In this document: one piece after another, positions 45,553-54,580 of the stretch
How positions within the stretch are numbered: position 1 is the first letter of the stretch
Layout: each line of letters begins with the position of its first letter
Source: a virus
Virus record (IMG/VR): IMGVR_UViG_3300023276_000855
Coordinates: 1 to 57,468 of that record
Length of the DNA stretch: 57,468 nt
Strand: one strand, 5' to 3'
Position numbers and translations under genes: made by a program
The notes under the pieces: generated by a model
What the model was told of the DNA's origin: nothing
Databases searched by the model: none
What the model saw: only the letters and a program-made list of their open reading frames with translations

Positions 45553-47262
45553 ATGGAAACATTAGTTAAAGACACAACAAAAACACCGTCAGAATACGGT
45601 TGGGTCAACGAAGACTCAGAAAAATACCTATATAGTGGGTATATCACAGAAGATGAAACACCAGAGGGGAGATTTGATGAAATAGCAGAAGCTTCTGAAT
45701 ATAACTTAGGCGACGACCCAGCATTCAAAGGATTTGCTGAGAGGTTTAAGAAATATATGAAGAAGGGGTATTATGCCCTTTCTTCTCCAGTGATTTCTAA
45801 TTTTGGCAAACCAAGAGGATATCCAATTTCATGTTTCGGATCTTATATTGGAGATAGTATCTCTGATATTGGAGATGGGTTTAATGAAATGTTGATGATG
45901 TCTAAAATGGGTGGAGGTACTTCAGGTTATTGGGGGGCTGTTCGTGGCATGGGTGCAGAGTTTGGAGAAGATGGTGGAGTTACAAATGGACCCATTTCAT
46001 TCATGAAGATGTATGATACTGGCATTAATGGAGTATCACAAGGTTCAGTTCGTCGCGGAGCATATGCAACATACCTAGACATTGATCATTCTGATGTTGA
46101 AGAATTTCTAAAGATTAAAGCTGAAGGAAATGATATTCAGAACCTCAATTTTGGACTATGTGTTCCTGATTACTGGATGAAAGAAATGATTGCAGGAGAT
46201 CGCCACAAACAAACTCTTTGGGGTAAAGTCATTCAGAAGAAATTTGAGACAGGATTTCCATATATCTTCTTCTCTGGAAATGCAAATAAGACAGCACCCC
46301 AAGTTTATAAAGATAAGGGGATGACTATTTGGGCATCTAATCTTTGTACTGAGATTATGCTTGCTACGAGTAAGGAGGAATCGTTTGTTTGCGACTTAGG
46401 TCATATCAACCTATCTAAATGGAATGAAATTAAATCGGAACCACTTGGACTAGATGATGTATTTGAGGTTCTGTCTTGGCATTTAGATGCTGTAATGACT
46501 GAATTCATTAGAAAATCAGAAGGTTGTCATCAACTGGATAAGGCTAGGAGATTTGCAATTAACCAACGTGCAATTGGTGTTGGTGTAGTTGGATATCATT
46601 CATACTTACAACAGGAGAATATTGCATATGAGTCTATGGAAGCTAAGTTTATCAATAAAGAGATCTTCAGTACCATGAGGAAATCCCTTGATAAATCTTC
46701 TAGAAAATTGGCAGCTATTCTTGGTGAACCACCACTACTTAAGGGGTATGGTATTCGATGGGTTACTAACATGACTATCGCACCAACAACTTCTTCGAGT
46801 TTCATCCTTGGACAAATTACACCTGCGGCAGATCCATCTATGTCAAACTACTTTACTAAGGATCTCGCGAAGGGAAAGTTTACTTTCAAGAGTCCTACCC
46901 TCACAAAGGTTCTCAAGTCGTATGGTAAAGATACAAAGGATGTGTGGAAATCAATTTTAACACATGGTGGAAGTGCTCAACATCTAGATTTCTTAACTCA
47001 ACACGAACGAAACGTATATAAGACCTGTCAAGAGATTTCTCAAATGGAGATTGTAGTTCAAGCGGCTCAACGCCAACCTGATATTGATCAAGGACAAAGC
47101 CTAAACCTAGTGTTTGCTTCAGATACGCCAGCAAGAGAGGTAAATAAAGTCTTGATTTATGGATGGGAACATGGTATAAAGAGTTTCTACTATCAGAGAG
47201 GTACAAATCCAGCACAAGAGATTGCAAGGAATATTTCATCTTGTGCATCTTGCGAAGGGTAG
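45553..47262 (+). CDS. nrdA: Ribonucleotide reductase class I large subunit
   Basis: 569 aa, shorter than the Escherichia coli enzyme because the N-terminal ATP-cone is lacking, so activity regulation by dATP may be absent. PISCFGSY and FVCDLGHINLSKW give the redox Cys pair, ASNLCTEIML the radical Cys with Asn and Glu. The C-terminus SSCASCEG is the swinging Cys-x-x-Cys for thioredoxin-type reductants. Operon with nrdB. Confidence 0.95.
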   Translation: METLVKDTTKTPSEYGWVNEDSEKYLYSGYITEDETPEGRFDEIAEASEYNLGDDPAFKGFAERFKKYMKKGYYALSSPVISNFGKPRGYPISCFGSYIGDSISDIGDGFNEMLMMSKMGGGTSGYWGAVRGMGAEFGEDGGVTNGPISFMKMYDTGINGVSQGSVRRGAYATYLDIDHSDVEEFLKIKAEGNDIQNLNFGLCVPDYWMKEMIAGDRHKQTLWGKVIQKKFETGFPYIFFSGNANKTAPQVYKDKGMTIWASNLCTEIMLATSKEESFVCDLGHINLSKWNEIKSEPLGLDDVFEVLSWHLDAVMTEFIRKSEGCHQLDKARRFAINQRAIGVGVVGYHSYLQQENIAYESMEAKFINKEIFSTMRKSLDKSSRKLAAILGEPPLLKGYGIRWVTNMTIAPTTSSSFILGQITPAADPSMSNYFTKDLAKGKFTFKSPTLTKVLKSYGKDTKDVWKSILTHGGSAQHLDFLTQHERNVYKTCQEISQMEIVVQAAQRQPDIDQGQSLNLVFASDTPAREVNKVLIYGWEHGIKSFYYQRGTNPAQEIARNISSCASCEG

Positions 47263-47274
47263 ATAATTAATATT

Positions 47275-47871
47275 ATGGAAGAAGAAGAAGAAATCGTACA
47301 ATATGCAATGCCAATGAACAATGATCCAGTTACCGTGTCTAATAACCACGTATACTTTTATGGAAACTTTGATAGGGATTCAGTAAAACATCTAAATAGA
47401 ATTTTTAATGAATTAGATGATAGTCTAATTACTAATTTAACCAATTCTGCTTATTTTGATACAGACCAGAATCCTATTATTCATCTACATCTATCAACAG
47501 ATGGTGGAGAATATTTCTCAGCAATTTCGGTAATTGAAACCATCAAGAAACTTAAATGTGATGTACATGTTTATGTTGAAGGATTGGTAGCCAGTGCTGG
47601 CACATTAGTTATGTGTGTTTGCGCGAAACGAATGATGGGACCATATAGTAAAATGTTGGTTCATCAACTCCGAGGAGGACACACTGGGACATATACAGAT
47701 ATGGAAGATAATATGGAAAATTGTCAATCTATGATGTCAGATATTAAAAGTATCTACATGGATCATACAGATTTTCCAGAAGATAGTCTTGATAATCTCC
47801 TAAAAAGAGAGAAATATCTTTCTGCTGAAAGATGTTTGGAGTATGGGTTGGTCGATGTAATTACCCCCTAA
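47275..47871 (+). CDS. Second ClpP-like serine protease
   Basis: 198 aa. Diverged from the 21808 ClpP: N-terminal acidic segment (EEEEEIVQ), LHLSTDGGEYFSAISVIETIK, Ser107 in LVASAGTLVM, His130 in MLVHQLRGG. The usual catalytic Asp seems replaced by Glu (KREKYLSAERC). Follows nrdA by 12 nt. Two ClpP paralogues could form a mixed ring or serve different stages. A bidirectional terminator follows. Confidence 0.85.
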   Translation: MEEEEEIVQYAMPMNNDPVTVSNNHVYFYGNFDRDSVKHLNRIFNELDDSLITNLTNSAYFDTDQNPIIHLHLSTDGGEYFSAISVIETIKKLKCDVHVYVEGLVASAGTLVMCVCAKRMMGPYSKMLVHQLRGGHTGTYTDMEDNMENCQSMMSDIKSIYMDHTDFPEDSLDNLLKREKYLSAERCLEYGLVDVITP

Positions 47872-47875
47872 TATC

Positions 47876-47909
47876 AAAAGCCGCATGAATTACTTCATGC
47901 GGCTTTTTT
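47876..47909. terminator. Bidirectional terminator
   Basis: AGCCGCATGAA-TTAC-TTCATGCGGCT flanked by AAAA and TTTTTT, between convergent nrd and baseplate genes. Confidence 0.95.
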
Positions 47910-47919
47910 GTGTATTTAT

Positions 47920-49524
47920 TTAATTAGCATTCTTACGCTCATGATATTGACTTTGTGCTGCCACCATAGCACCATGAATATTAATACCTTCTTTATGCGC
48001 AATATTTCGCACACCTTTATTCTCAGCCATTAATCTAATTGGTATATTATTGAAATGGTGGCTGTGTGGATACGTGACTATTAAGTCGTCGTTAGGAAAT
48101 GCAAATACTGGTTTCCATGATCCAGAGTGATCACAAAATGTCTCGCCTATAACTAGACTTTTGCGAGTATCAGTATTGAATTTGCCAAGAAGTATAGTAT
48201 CTTCAGTTTGTTGAACTTCTAAAGGTGCTGTTACATGATGCAAATATGTCTCACCTTCTGTGTATGTTGATGATCCGACTATTAAATTTTTATGTATGCC
48301 CATACTTCCTTGTATATATACCTGTTTATTGGTTCTAATTTGGATTGATTCCTTAGAGGATATTTCGACACCAGCATCACCAGATATATGCATATTATGC
48401 GCCCCCGATATTTTAACATCTTTGCCTGATATATCTACCGAAGTTCCTACCATCAATACACCTCCAGTAGATCGTACGGAAAATCCGCCAGATCCAACCT
48501 TTATATTATATCGATTACCAACAACAACTGTTTTGTCTCCACAGGGAAACGCTGAGTCGTTATCAACTTTCTCGATAACAGGTATGGAATCATAGTTTTG
48601 ATAAGAACCAGATTCAGCCACCAACTGTTCAATTGGTTGAGATCTTCCTTCTGGATCTATTCGTATAGATGGAAAGTCATTAAATATAGTCCCTACAACT
48701 TCAAGAGAATTCCCCTTCTGGAAATCAATCTTATTGCCACTATCTCCCATTAGGGATTCAATATCATTCAATTCATCCTCTTGGAGCTTCTTAATGGTGT
48801 CTGAGAGTTCTTGCTTGTCTGAATTAGTGTCCCATGTACCCTTCTCAGTTGCAGCACTCTTATCCCCACCATACGCAGCCACACCAGCAGCAGCACTACC
48901 AGTTGGACCCGCAGTAAGTTCAATTTCTTCCTTCGTGGGGGATTGTTTCTTAGCTGATCCTATATTAGCCACTACTGGGACATATGCATCAACTTCATTT
49001 GAAGAAGATGTAATTAGTGGTGTTTTAATGTATGCTATAAATGTATTATCTAATGATAGGGTTTCATCTTTAAGTGTTGGGTTATCTGCCCTATCTCCAG
49101 ATTGGGTTAATTCAACACCATTAGAATCACTGACCCCTCCTCGTTGTATGTTGAACCCACTATTTACTTCCGCAATTGATCTCCACGCAGATTTCCATGA
49201 TTCATATGCAGCTAATTCCGATTCTCCATTATATCCATTATAGGAATAGGTATCTCCAGCAGTTCGATGAAAACTCTTCCCCCCAATAAACACAGAATTG
49301 TCTCTACCAGATGTAAAAAATGCGTCACCAGTTACGTTGACTTGCTTATTATTAGATGCGAATTCAGACACTACTACATTAGTAAAGTTTATATTTGAAC
49401 CGCTCCTATGTGATAATTGAATCGCTTCAGCGTCAGTGGTATTTATGATACGCAAACTACCTCCTCTTTGATTTAAGAGGTATTCGTTAGTGTATTCAAA
49501 TTCTTCAGGTGTTTCAGTGGACAT
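47920..49524 (-). CDS. Baseplate spike / needle-like structural protein
   Basis: 534 aa. The central part (about residues 335-420) is repetitive beta (VDISGKDVKISGAHNMHISG, SKESIQIRTNKQVYIQG), like the beta-helix of gp5/VgrG-type spikes. N-terminal residues read LRIINTTDAEAIQLSHRSGSNINF, also a structural beta pattern. The C-terminus has PHSHHF, which could bind metal at a spike tip. It follows the gp5-like OB gene with one base of overlap, so the T4 gp5 function seems split over two genes. Confidence 0.75.
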   Translation of the reverse strand: MSTETPEEFEYTNEYLLNQRGGSLRIINTTDAEAIQLSHRSGSNINFTNVVVSEFASNNKQVNVTGDAFFTSGRDNSVFIGGKSFHRTAGDTYSYNGYNGESELAAYESWKSAWRSIAEVNSGFNIQRGGVSDSNGVELTQSGDRADNPTLKDETLSLDNTFIAYIKTPLITSSSNEVDAYVPVVANIGSAKKQSPTKEEIELTAGPTGSAAAGVAAYGGDKSAATEKGTWDTNSDKQELSDTIKKLQEDELNDIESLMGDSGNKIDFQKGNSLEVVGTIFNDFPSIRIDPEGRSQPIEQLVAESGSYQNYDSIPVIEKVDNDSAFPCGDKTVVVGNRYNIKVGSGGFSVRSTGGVLMVGTSVDISGKDVKISGAHNMHISGDAGVEISSKESIQIRTNKQVYIQGSMGIHKNLIVGSSTYTEGETYLHHVTAPLEVQQTEDTILLGKFNTDTRKSLVIGETFCDHSGSWKPVFAFPNDDLIVTYPHSHHFNNIPIRLMAENKGVRNIAHKEGINIHGAMVAAQSQYHERKNAN

Positions 49525-50267
49525 TAGTTTTCAAATTTAGAGGTTTTTAGATCGTCACCATTGACATTATCTACATTATTAATTGGAATCATCTCTCGCG
49601 TATCGCGATATGTTCCGAAATATACAGGATAGTCATAGTCTCCACCCTCAAAGAATATCCAAACCTTGGAACCGACTTCTGGCGTAGAGAAACTACCTTT
49701 AGCCATATTGACACTCTTATTTGGATGATATCCTATTCCATAAGGATTGCATTTACCATGTTCAGATCCTATTAAATATGCATCTCGTATGTTATAATCG
49801 TTTAGATCATACAAAAGCGCAGGTGCGAATGAACCGTCTTCAACACTAAATCCTCCCTTTAAAACATCTCCCTCTTTTGTAAGTTCTAGAGATTCAAACG
49901 ATTCAGGATAATTTGAATCAGATATGGTAGCTTTTTCAAGCCCTTTATTATATCGCCCATGACCAGACTCACCCATAATTGGATGACAAGCTTCTGCCCA
50001 TATAGATAATGCTGCAATTTCTTCAAATATTTCTGTATCTTTAAAGTTGCAGAAATCAAAATTAGTACCTGCAATCTTAGTTTTAATTATTTCAAATTCT
50101 TCAAACCAATCATCGTTTGGTTGGTTTGTTACATCGGGGATGAAAACCTTCACCCTATTACGAGAAAGGGGATCGTAGTTCTTGACTACGACTCCCCTGT
50201 AAAAGCTTCTACCAGCATTTCTTGGTGAAGTTTGTTTTCTATGATTATTAGATCCGCTTGGGTTCAT
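49524..50267 (-). CDS. gp5-like baseplate hub protein, OB-fold part
   Basis: 247 aa, ATG 50267. YRGVVVKNYDPLSRNRVKVFIPDVT opens an OB domain as in T4 gp5 N-terminus, and TPEVGSKVWIFFEGGDYDYPVYFGTYRD closes it. The insert in between is phage-specific. No lysozyme domain is visible, unlike T4 gp5. Late promoter CTAAATA just upstream. Confidence 0.8.
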   Translation of the reverse strand: MNPSGSNNHRKQTSPRNAGRSFYRGVVVKNYDPLSRNRVKVFIPDVTNQPNDDWFEEFEIIKTKIAGTNFDFCNFKDTEIFEEIAALSIWAEACHPIMGESGHGRYNKGLEKATISDSNYPESFESLELTKEGDVLKGGFSVEDGSFAPALLYDLNDYNIRDAYLIGSEHGKCNPYGIGYHPNKSVNMAKGSFSTPEVGSKVWIFFEGGDYDYPVYFGTYRDTREMIPINNVDNVNGDDLKTSKFEN

Positions 50268-50273
50268 CAATCA

Positions 50274-50280
50274 TATTTAG
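50274..50280 (-). promoter_or_regulatory. T4-like late promoter
   Basis: CTAAATA on the minus strand, 6 bases before the gp5-like start. Confidence 0.65.
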
Positions 50281-50283
50281 TTA

Positions 50284-50649
50284 CTAGATGTAACCAAGTA
50301 AATACTTTCTTCTTGTTTCTGGTGTGGATACTGCTGCTACTTCAAGATCCACTGCTGCGATAGTGCCACTAAGTGCATCAGAAAAGTTTCCAGCGAGATA
50401 TGTACCATCTGCACTAACTACTGCGAAATCATCTACCAGATATGCTGTGTCAATTACGAACACCCCAACATCTTCAATAGTGAGTGCTAATGTCGAAGCA
50501 TCTGGAGTTTTTGCATCAAATGCCAACCCAGCAACACCTGCTTCTAATGAAGTAATAGTATTGCCCCCAGCAGTACTGACAGCATTTTGTAATTCAGGTG
50601 TATACACCGTACCGTCTTGGATAATTGTATCGAAATTTTTCTGTACCAT
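50284..50649 (-). CDS. Putative small virion protein, 121 aa
   Basis: Ala/Val/Thr-rich beta pattern (GGNTITSLEAGVAGLAFDAK, DLEVAAVSTPETRRKYLLGYI), with no charged clusters. Encoded between capsid and baseplate genes under a late promoter. It could be a capsid decoration or fibre protein; this is inferred from position and composition only. Confidence 0.6.
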   Translation of the reverse strand: MVQKNFDTIIQDGTVYTPELQNAVSTAGGNTITSLEAGVAGLAFDAKTPDASTLALTIEDVGVFVIDTAYLVDDFAVVSADGTYLAGNFSDALSGTIAAVDLEVAAVSTPETRRKYLLGYI

Positions 50650-50654
50650 ATTAC

Positions 50655-50661
50655 TATTTAG
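50655..50661 (-). promoter_or_regulatory. T4-like late promoter
   Basis: CTAAATA on the minus strand before the start at 50649. Confidence 0.65.
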
Positions 50662-50673
50662 TAAAAGTAGACT

Positions 50674-50701
50674 AAAAAAGGGGAATGGTTTCCCATTCCC
50701 C
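50674..50701 (-). terminator. Terminator of the major capsid gene
   Basis: Minus strand: GGGGAATGG-GAAA-CCATTCCCC followed by TTTTTT. A GNRA-loop terminator. Confidence 0.95.
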
Positions 50702-50748
50702 TTAAAGTTTTTAGTTTATTAAGTTTTTGTTACTTACTAGTATTAATA

Positions 50749-52209
50749 CTAGAGGTAAACACTTACAGTTCCTGGGGTAAATGCTTCTCCGAGGTTCTTA
50801 ACAAGTACCAAGTGGTAGTAAAGATCAGATCCGAAGATGTTTGATACAATACCGTAACGTGTAAGCATTCCTACGCGAGGAGCAAAATCGTTAGGTCCGA
50901 TTGTACGTTGTACCATAAGTGGGATGTACGGACAATAGATAATACCAGTATCATAGTACTCAGCACCTTTGTAACCAAGTAGAGCGTACTCAATCTTAGT
51001 TGCAGGAGCGTTGTTATAATAGTTAGGCTTGTAGTAAGTAGAATCTTGTACTTCTGTTCTTGTATCACGGTATACTGTGAAACGTGAACCAACTGTACCT
51101 ACTTTAGTAATACCAACAGAGTTAGTAGTTACATTACCATTAACCTTGAATGTTTCAAAGTCAGGAAGTAGTTCAAGGATAGTACATACTCTAGGAGTAG
51201 CTACTACGAAGTTTGCAGGTCCTCTACGGTTACGTGCAGCAAGGCGACCAGACTCAACCATGAGCTTCTGGAAGAATGTGTGGTTACGTTCAGCAGTCCA
51301 ACGACCATCAGAACTTACAGGACTCCAGAAAGAATAACCTGTGTTGATTCCACCATTGATTGCGGATTGGATCATGCGCATTACAACTTCACGGTCAATC
51401 TCAGCTTGAATTTCGTAACTCATTGCGTTAGTCAATTCTGCATCGAGGTCGATACCGTTCATGTTTTTAATGTCCTGCTCAAGTTCAATACTCCAGCGTG
51501 TACCAAGTCTACGAGTACCAGCGGTAACTGATGTCTTTTCGAACTTTAGTTCTACCTGTGGAATGTCTCCTGAGAGTTCATAATCACCAAGTAGTGCTGC
51601 AATACCAGTATCTTCGTCTGCAAAAGTCCAGTCTGCATTACCAGAAAGGAAGCCAGATGAAGTACCTGTGAAGCGTGAGTCTAGGTATTGATAACCTAGT
51701 TCAGATGCAGGAAGGTTTCCTGCTCCACTTAATGCTGGGTTTACACCACCATTAGGGCTGTTTGCACCTGCTTGTGTTTCAAGAGGTGGAGTTTTTCCGT
51801 CAATTCCTGTACCGAGTGTTTCATTTTGGTAAGCGAAACGCATTGCGAACGCAAGACCAACTGGTCCACCCATTGGCTGAACACCACAGATTTCGTTTGC
51901 TACCAACTCTGGGAAGGTACGACGAATCATAGGAATTAGGATTTGTGGGAGACGTTGATCTCCTGCTGCATAGTTATCGCCATTAGCGATACCATTTCCA
52001 CCCGCTGAAGCTGCGCCAAATACGCCTCCTGAGCTGTTGGATTCATTGAGGTAACTACGTTGGTTCTCAAGTAGTCGAGCTGTAGAGCGATAAACATGTT
52101 CGTTCTGAATTTCAGGTACAGTCTCGTCTGAATAGTCGAGTACTTTTTCCCATCGTTTCACAATCGCGTCCATTTCTGCGCCCTTTGTGTTGTCTTGGAT
52201 ATTTTCCAT
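50749..52209 (-). CDS. Major capsid protein (gp23-like)
   Basis: 486 aa. The HK97-fold T4-type capsid protein is recognisable by LPQILIPMIRRTFPELVANEI followed by GVQPMGGPVGLAFAMRF, a hallmark of gp23. Later segments (GTRWSIELEQDIKNMNGIDL, LLGYKGAEYYDTGIIYCPYIPL) also fit. In T4 the N-terminal about 65 residues are removed by the gp21 protease; here a Leu-x-x-Glu near residue 47 or 55 could be the site. The gene is more GC-rich than its neighbours, as usual for highly expressed capsid genes. Confidence 0.95.
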   Translation of the reverse strand: MENIQDNTKGAEMDAIVKRWEKVLDYSDETVPEIQNEHVYRSTARLLENQRSYLNESNSSGGVFGAASAGGNGIANGDNYAAGDQRLPQILIPMIRRTFPELVANEICGVQPMGGPVGLAFAMRFAYQNETLGTGIDGKTPPLETQAGANSPNGGVNPALSGAGNLPASELGYQYLDSRFTGTSSGFLSGNADWTFADEDTGIAALLGDYELSGDIPQVELKFEKTSVTAGTRRLGTRWSIELEQDIKNMNGIDLDAELTNAMSYEIQAEIDREVVMRMIQSAINGGINTGYSFWSPVSSDGRWTAERNHTFFQKLMVESGRLAARNRRGPANFVVATPRVCTILELLPDFETFKVNGNVTTNSVGITKVGTVGSRFTVYRDTRTEVQDSTYYKPNYYNNAPATKIEYALLGYKGAEYYDTGIIYCPYIPLMVQRTIGPNDFAPRVGMLTRYGIVSNIFGSDLYYHLVLVKNLGEAFTPGTVSVYL

Positions 52210-52300
52210 AATATTTTTATATTTTATAATCTCACTCTATTGTTAAGGCAAGTAAGCATCCTTATATTTTTGTTTATCGTTCAAGCTTTCGCTTCATTTA

Positions 52301-53182
52301 TTAAAATTTGTTACGATTCATCACATTGATGTACTGAGACATCTCTGGATCAATTGTATCACTAGTAGTATTTACAACATTTTCTTCAATTATTTCAGAT
52401 TGAAGTGAATCAATTACTGTTTCTCTGTTGTTAAAGGCTTCATTCTTCAAAGCTTTCTCTGCTTCTTTATCTCTCTTATCAAAAAGATTGGATACGAATT
52501 CAAAGTTTTCTTTAACATACTTTACTGACTTATCACCAAGAACCTTAGTAACATAATCTGATTTAGATTTATCGAAGTCTCCGCAGCTTTCAGCAAGGAA
52601 TGCTTTCTTTTCGAAAGATTCAATGAGGTTAGTTTGCTTCTTGGACTCACGCACAAGTTTCTCATTCTTAGATTGTAGGTTGTCAATTTTTGACTTACCA
52701 TCGATGATTGCATCTTGTACTGACTCTTTCATCATTACAGAATCAACTGCAAGAACTTGACGTAGGTTCTCAAGAACATTCATTGCACTCTTATTTCGAA
52801 CTGCTTCAGAAATTTCTTTCTTAGGTAGTACGTCTTCGAGAACAACAACATCTAGATATTCACTAATGTCATCATAAAGGGTATTCTTAAAGATCTTTGC
52901 ATTTTCAGAAATCTCTTGTTCGTAGCGTTTAACGATAGTGACAAGCTTCTTAGAGCGATCAGCATCAACTGCTTCAAGAACTCTTTTAAGTTTGACTCCA
53001 TACGAACCATCAATGCGTTCCATCAAACTCTCAAGTTTAATAGCGTATTCATTATCCTGCATCTCTAACGCTGATTCAACTGAGAGAGTAACTTTATTTT
53101 CAAAAGCTGTTTGAATAGCCTCCAAAGATTCATCTCCTAGTACTGATCGCACTTCTTCGTTTAGTAGTTTCTTAATATTCAT
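52301..53182 (-). CDS. Prohead scaffolding core protein (gp22-like)
   Basis: 293 aa, almost entirely helical and charged, directly upstream of the capsid gene and downstream of the protease, the T4 gp22 position. NIKKLLNEEVRSVLGDESLEAIQ at the N-terminus and acidic repeated helices fit a scaffold that is proteolysed in maturation. Multiple Leu/Ile-x-x-Glu sites are present. Confidence 0.85.
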   Translation of the reverse strand: MNIKKLLNEEVRSVLGDESLEAIQTAFENKVTLSVESALEMQDNEYAIKLESLMERIDGSYGVKLKRVLEAVDADRSKKLVTIVKRYEQEISENAKIFKNTLYDDISEYLDVVVLEDVLPKKEISEAVRNKSAMNVLENLRQVLAVDSVMMKESVQDAIIDGKSKIDNLQSKNEKLVRESKKQTNLIESFEKKAFLAESCGDFDKSKSDYVTKVLGDKSVKYVKENFEFVSNLFDKRDKEAEKALKNEAFNNRETVIDSLQSEIIEENVVNTTSDTIDPEMSQYINVMNRNKF

Positions 53183-53184
53183 AA

Positions 53185-53367
53185 TTAAAATATTGGGTTA
53201 TCCATTTCCTCTTTGATTCGTTTCTCCAACTTTTTGGACAATACGCTTTCAAGAAATTTTGTTGCTTTACTATAGTCCTTTGAGGCAATAGCTGTAATCA
53301 TTCTAGAAATCTTAGCTTTCTCACTAAGATCTTCGATGTTTTTAGTTTTTGTAGATTTTTTAATCAT
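53185..53367 (-). CDS. Small prohead core protein (gp67/68-like)
   Basis: 60 aa with ATG 53367. Lys/Glu-rich helical peptide (DLSEKAKISRMITAIASKDY, then FLESVLSKKLEKRIKEEM) between the scaffold and protease genes, matching the position and character of T4 gp68. Call mainly by synteny. Confidence 0.6.
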   Translation of the reverse strand: MIKKSTKTKNIEDLSEKAKISRMITAIASKDYSKATKFLESVLSKKLEKRIKEEMDNPIF

Positions 53368-53380
53368 TGCTTTGTTATAT

Positions 53381-54070
53381 TTATTTAATTGCTGCAATGA
53401 ATTTGATTATTTCATCACGTAAATAAGATTCTACATTTTTTGTAGGTAATTTACTGATCTTCTTCTCAAAATCTTCATAGATGGATTCAAACCCACCATT
53501 AAGATCAAGAACATATGATTTGGATTCTAAAATCCCATTAACAAATGCTTTTGGGAAACTTGGATCTGCGACTGCATCAATGGCAACCAATCTCATGTTG
53601 CGAACAATGTTATGTCCTGACCCACTCTCTTCAAGAGAACCCAATGCTCTCGTTGACATTCCAATTTGTACTCCGTCTTCAATAAGGGACTTTAAAACTA
53701 ATCCTGTGGGCGTACTTAAAACTTTACTTCTTCCCATATATGTATCACCTTCCAATTTGAGGTCTGTTACAATATGACAAGCTCTTTCTAAATCTACTTC
53801 TGCTGATTGGGGATGATTTAACTCCCCCATTGCTCTCTTAGGAGCTACCATCTCGTTAATATATCTATCGACTTCCGACTTGGTATCATCAAGATCATAC
53901 ATTCTATTATTTCTATTAACAGAATTGCAACCAATCATTGGTCCACTTATATATAGGGATGGCGTTGATGCTTCGCTCAAGTTCCTCTGTTCCTCTACAT
54001 ATGACACTTCAAAACCTTCAAACATTTCTGGATTAGGATTCTCTGCAATCAATTTCAGTTTCACGGACAT
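53381..54070 (-). CDS. Prohead protease (gp21-like)
   Basis: 229 aa. GELNHP (His86) and GMSTRALGSL (Ser139) are the catalytic His and Ser motifs of herpes/T4-type maturation proteases. It should cleave capsid, scaffold and packaged proteins after Leu/Ile-x-Glu. This enzyme is the expected processor of the capsid-targeting-like N-termini found at 14455, 15772, 17115 and 55198 (this window's packaged effector candidates). A perfect TATAAATA precedes the start. Confidence 0.95.
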   Translation of the reverse strand: MSVKLKLIAENPNPEMFEGFEVSYVEEQRNLSEASTPSLYISGPMIGCNSVNRNNRMYDLDDTKSEVDRYINEMVAPKRAMGELNHPQSAEVDLERACHIVTDLKLEGDTYMGRSKVLSTPTGLVLKSLIEDGVQIGMSTRALGSLEESGSGHNIVRNMRLVAIDAVADPSFPKAFVNGILESKSYVLDLNGGFESIYEDFEKKISKLPTKNVESYLRDEIIKFIAAIK

Positions 54071-54075
54071 ATCAA

Positions 54076-54083
54076 TATTTATA
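54076..54083 (-). promoter_or_regulatory. T4-like late promoter
   Basis: TATAAATA on the minus strand, 5 bases before the protease start. Confidence 0.75.
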
Positions 54084-54112
54084 GTAAATGCATATATTTT
54101 ATGCTTTTATTT

Positions 54113-54574
54113 CTATTTTAAATGCTTTTCCGTAAGAATTAAGAATTTCATATCCCACTTTTCACAGAAATGTTTTGCTGCGTCCCATTTACGAAGGTTC
54201 TTATCCCACTCAGTACATTCGTAGATGAATGTAGATTTCTTTTGTTTCTTCTTAATAGGCTTCTTGGTCTGTTTATGTGGTTTCACTTCAATGAGATATT
54301 TAGACACTACATCTCCTTCCTTCATCATAACGTATCCATCTACATAGTAAGTATGCATCTTTCCATCATGTCCCTTATAAGGAATACGAATAGATTCACT
54401 GCCCCAATGTATAATATTAGGGTTGGAATCGCAGAACTTAAAGAACTTTAATTCAAGTCCAGATCTATATATAGCACGATCTCCATCAAACTTATCCTTA
54501 TGTTTTGGGTAAAAATACCCTTGACGATATTTAGAATTCATCTTCAAGGGTAGTTCTTTTCTAGCTTTCCTCAT
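54113..54574 (-). CDS. Head completion nuclease (gp4-like)
   Basis: 153 aa, ATG 54574. AIYRSGLELKFFKFCDSNPNI, WGSESIRIPY, YYVDGYV and KYLIEVKPHKQT give the restriction-endonuclease-like (TnsA/gp4) core: Glu, Asp and Glu-x-Lys. T4 gp4 (also called gp50/4) is needed for tail attachment to the head and probably trims packaged DNA. The basic middle suits DNA binding. Confidence 0.85.
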   Translation of the reverse strand: MRKARKELPLKMNSKYRQGYFYPKHKDKFDGDRAIYRSGLELKFFKFCDSNPNIIHWGSESIRIPYKGHDGKMHTYYVDGYVMMKEGDVVSKYLIEVKPHKQTKKPIKKKQKKSTFIYECTEWDKNLRKWDAAKHFCEKWDMKFLILTEKHLK

Positions 54575-54580
54575 AATCAA

